From the NCBI GenBank assembly GCA_026874595.1, contig CM049309.1:71838926-71902925 (forward strand): a stretch of DNA of 64,000 bases, written 5' to 3'. A program made the translations under genes and the position numbers. This document shows, in pieces, positions 62,971 to 64,000 of the stretch; the first letter of the stretch is position 1, and each line of letters starts with the position of its first letter. The notes under the pieces are model-generated. The model was given only the letters and a program-made list of their open reading frames with translations, ran no database searches and was not told the origin of the DNA. This stretch comes from Sipunculus nudus (lineage: Eukaryota; Annelida; Sipuncula; Golfingiida; Sipunculidae).

Positions 62971-63016
62971 ATGGCTGTCCTGAAGGTCCTGAGCTGTATA
63001 TGTTTGCTGGTGCCAG
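62971..63016 (+). CDS. Possible signal-peptide first exon
   Basis: The ATG is in a good context (GGAAGATGG) and starts MAVLKVLSCICLLVP, a short basic N-region followed by a hydrophobic stretch, as in secreted proteins. CCAG|GTTATT could be a donor in phase 1. Unspliced, the frame ends at 63126 after 51 codons. The rest of the gene would lie beyond the window. Evidence is weak. Confidence 0.3.
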
Positions 63017-63244
63017 GTTATTTACCTTTAACTGTTCACCTGCTTTGTTACATAAGGTGGTGTTATATAACCAGAGATGAAGCCTCGGGTCAGTTTGCCA
63101 AAACCATTATCTGTATATTCTCATGAGACGGTACTTCAGTGGTTTTAACTTGATAGTAATCGATGGCCTTGTCCTCTGCTGTTATGTCCGTTCCTTTTAA
63201 TATTAGTTAAAAACACAGGAATGATAATGTCCCATTTTTTATTG

Positions 63245-63500
63245 GCGCCATTTCGGTCCTCTAACATTAGAGGTTCTACGACCTGCGTACTTGAGTCTGA
63301 GTGATTTTAAACCCTCTATCGAGGTCTGCACTATAATGCTCATTGAGGATGCAAATATTTTCGTCATGGCCTGCAAGTAGCTGCCACTTGATATTAAGCA
63401 AACCAATCGTTAGCTTTTTATTATACTTTCTAACAACCCTTACCATGTGCAAGAAAGGTTCCTTTTAACTCAGCATATTTATAAATACCTCTACGTGTTT
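63245..63500. repeat. Dispersed repeat family D, copy 2
   Basis: GAGGATGCAAATATTTTCGT, CATGGCCTGCAAGTAG, CCACTTGATATTAAG and GTTAGCTTTTTATTATACTT then TCTAACAAC match the intron-15 copy. A CATTAGAG...GTC dyad lies near the left edge of both. Confidence 0.6.
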
Positions 63501-64000
63501 GTTGAATTTCTGACCGCATGAATGTAAGCATGGCTCGCACGGGTTACTGGAGGATAGCCAACATGTACGCCATACTGGAAATGACTCGTTACATCTATAC
63601 GGGTTTTCAGTTTGGTTTGTGAAGTTTTAAGTATTCAAAATAATACATAAAATCAATACATATAATCACAATGGTTCTTTTGGCAGTTTTAGGATCAACT
63701 GCTTGTTAGGTTTAATGTTAAATGTCAAGTCTGATCATTTACGAGTGCGTCCAAATTTTTTTACTATAAGCAGCCATTATTTATCTTGTCCAGTGAGAGG
63801 CTATTTTTTAGGTTTTAATTATTAAAGGCCGTCACAATATATCCCGATGAACCTATTTTTGCATTTGGATCATGTTATTTGAAAGATGCCTATGTTTTAG
63901 TCTATACATCGATTAACAATATCATATCACAGATAAAGCAAGACAAAGTAGGTCCGGACATTTCAAAAATTAAAATAAGTACTACGATGGAATATTTGTT

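Overview
The window is AT-rich nuclear DNA from an invertebrate animal. It has a long intron-rich gene, many (TA)n and poly-G/C tracts, dispersed non-autonomous transposons, and a decayed non-LTR retrotransposon. A lophotrochozoan (mollusc- or brachiopod-like) source is my best guess. It rests on genome texture and repeat style and is not proven by the sequence.

One gene can be rebuilt completely by eye. It is an orthologue of KAT14 (CSRP2BP/ATAC2), the second histone acetyltransferase of the ATAC complex, on the minus strand from the ATG at 50059 to the stop at 27644. Eighteen coding exons with matching phases give 2,322 nt, or 773 residues. They encode an N-terminal PHD finger split by intron 1, the conserved KAT14 middle regions, an acidic serine-rich exon and a C-terminal GNAT domain. 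Its introns hold most of the interesting repeats.

The standout observation is at the exon 17/intron 17 junction. The last 32 nt of the exon plus the first 7 nt of the intron, including the 5' splice site, are tandemly repeated every 39 bp, 15 more times, with no indel. The result is a ladder of 5' splice sites in one phase, 14 of the 15 extra copies keeping GT. Use of the first four would add 13, 26, 39 or 52 residues to helix 3 of the GNAT fold. The fifth carries an in-frame TAG.

Layout: 1-26 kb is gene-poor, with microsatellites, a composite element at 4.5-6.5 kb, a GAGTCC-hexamer element near 12.4-12.9 kb and poly-C MITE-like repeats. A possible plus-strand first exon lies at 26.4-26.75 kb. 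KAT14 fills 27.6-50.1 kb. From 51.2 to 52.7 kb there is an array of about 330-bp units that shares a GGTGGCGCCACC palindrome and a 3' hairpin with an array in KAT14 intron 6. From 53.9 to 59.2 kb there are a double CRE, a clean 290-bp MITE and another array carrying CTCF-like motifs. From about 60.0 to 61.4 kb lies a LINE remnant split by a 562-bp insertion that carries a piece of a RecQ helicase. A possible signal-peptide exon starts at 62971.

Splice sites, phases and motifs were read directly. Orthology and family names come from recall of family features, and no database search was run.
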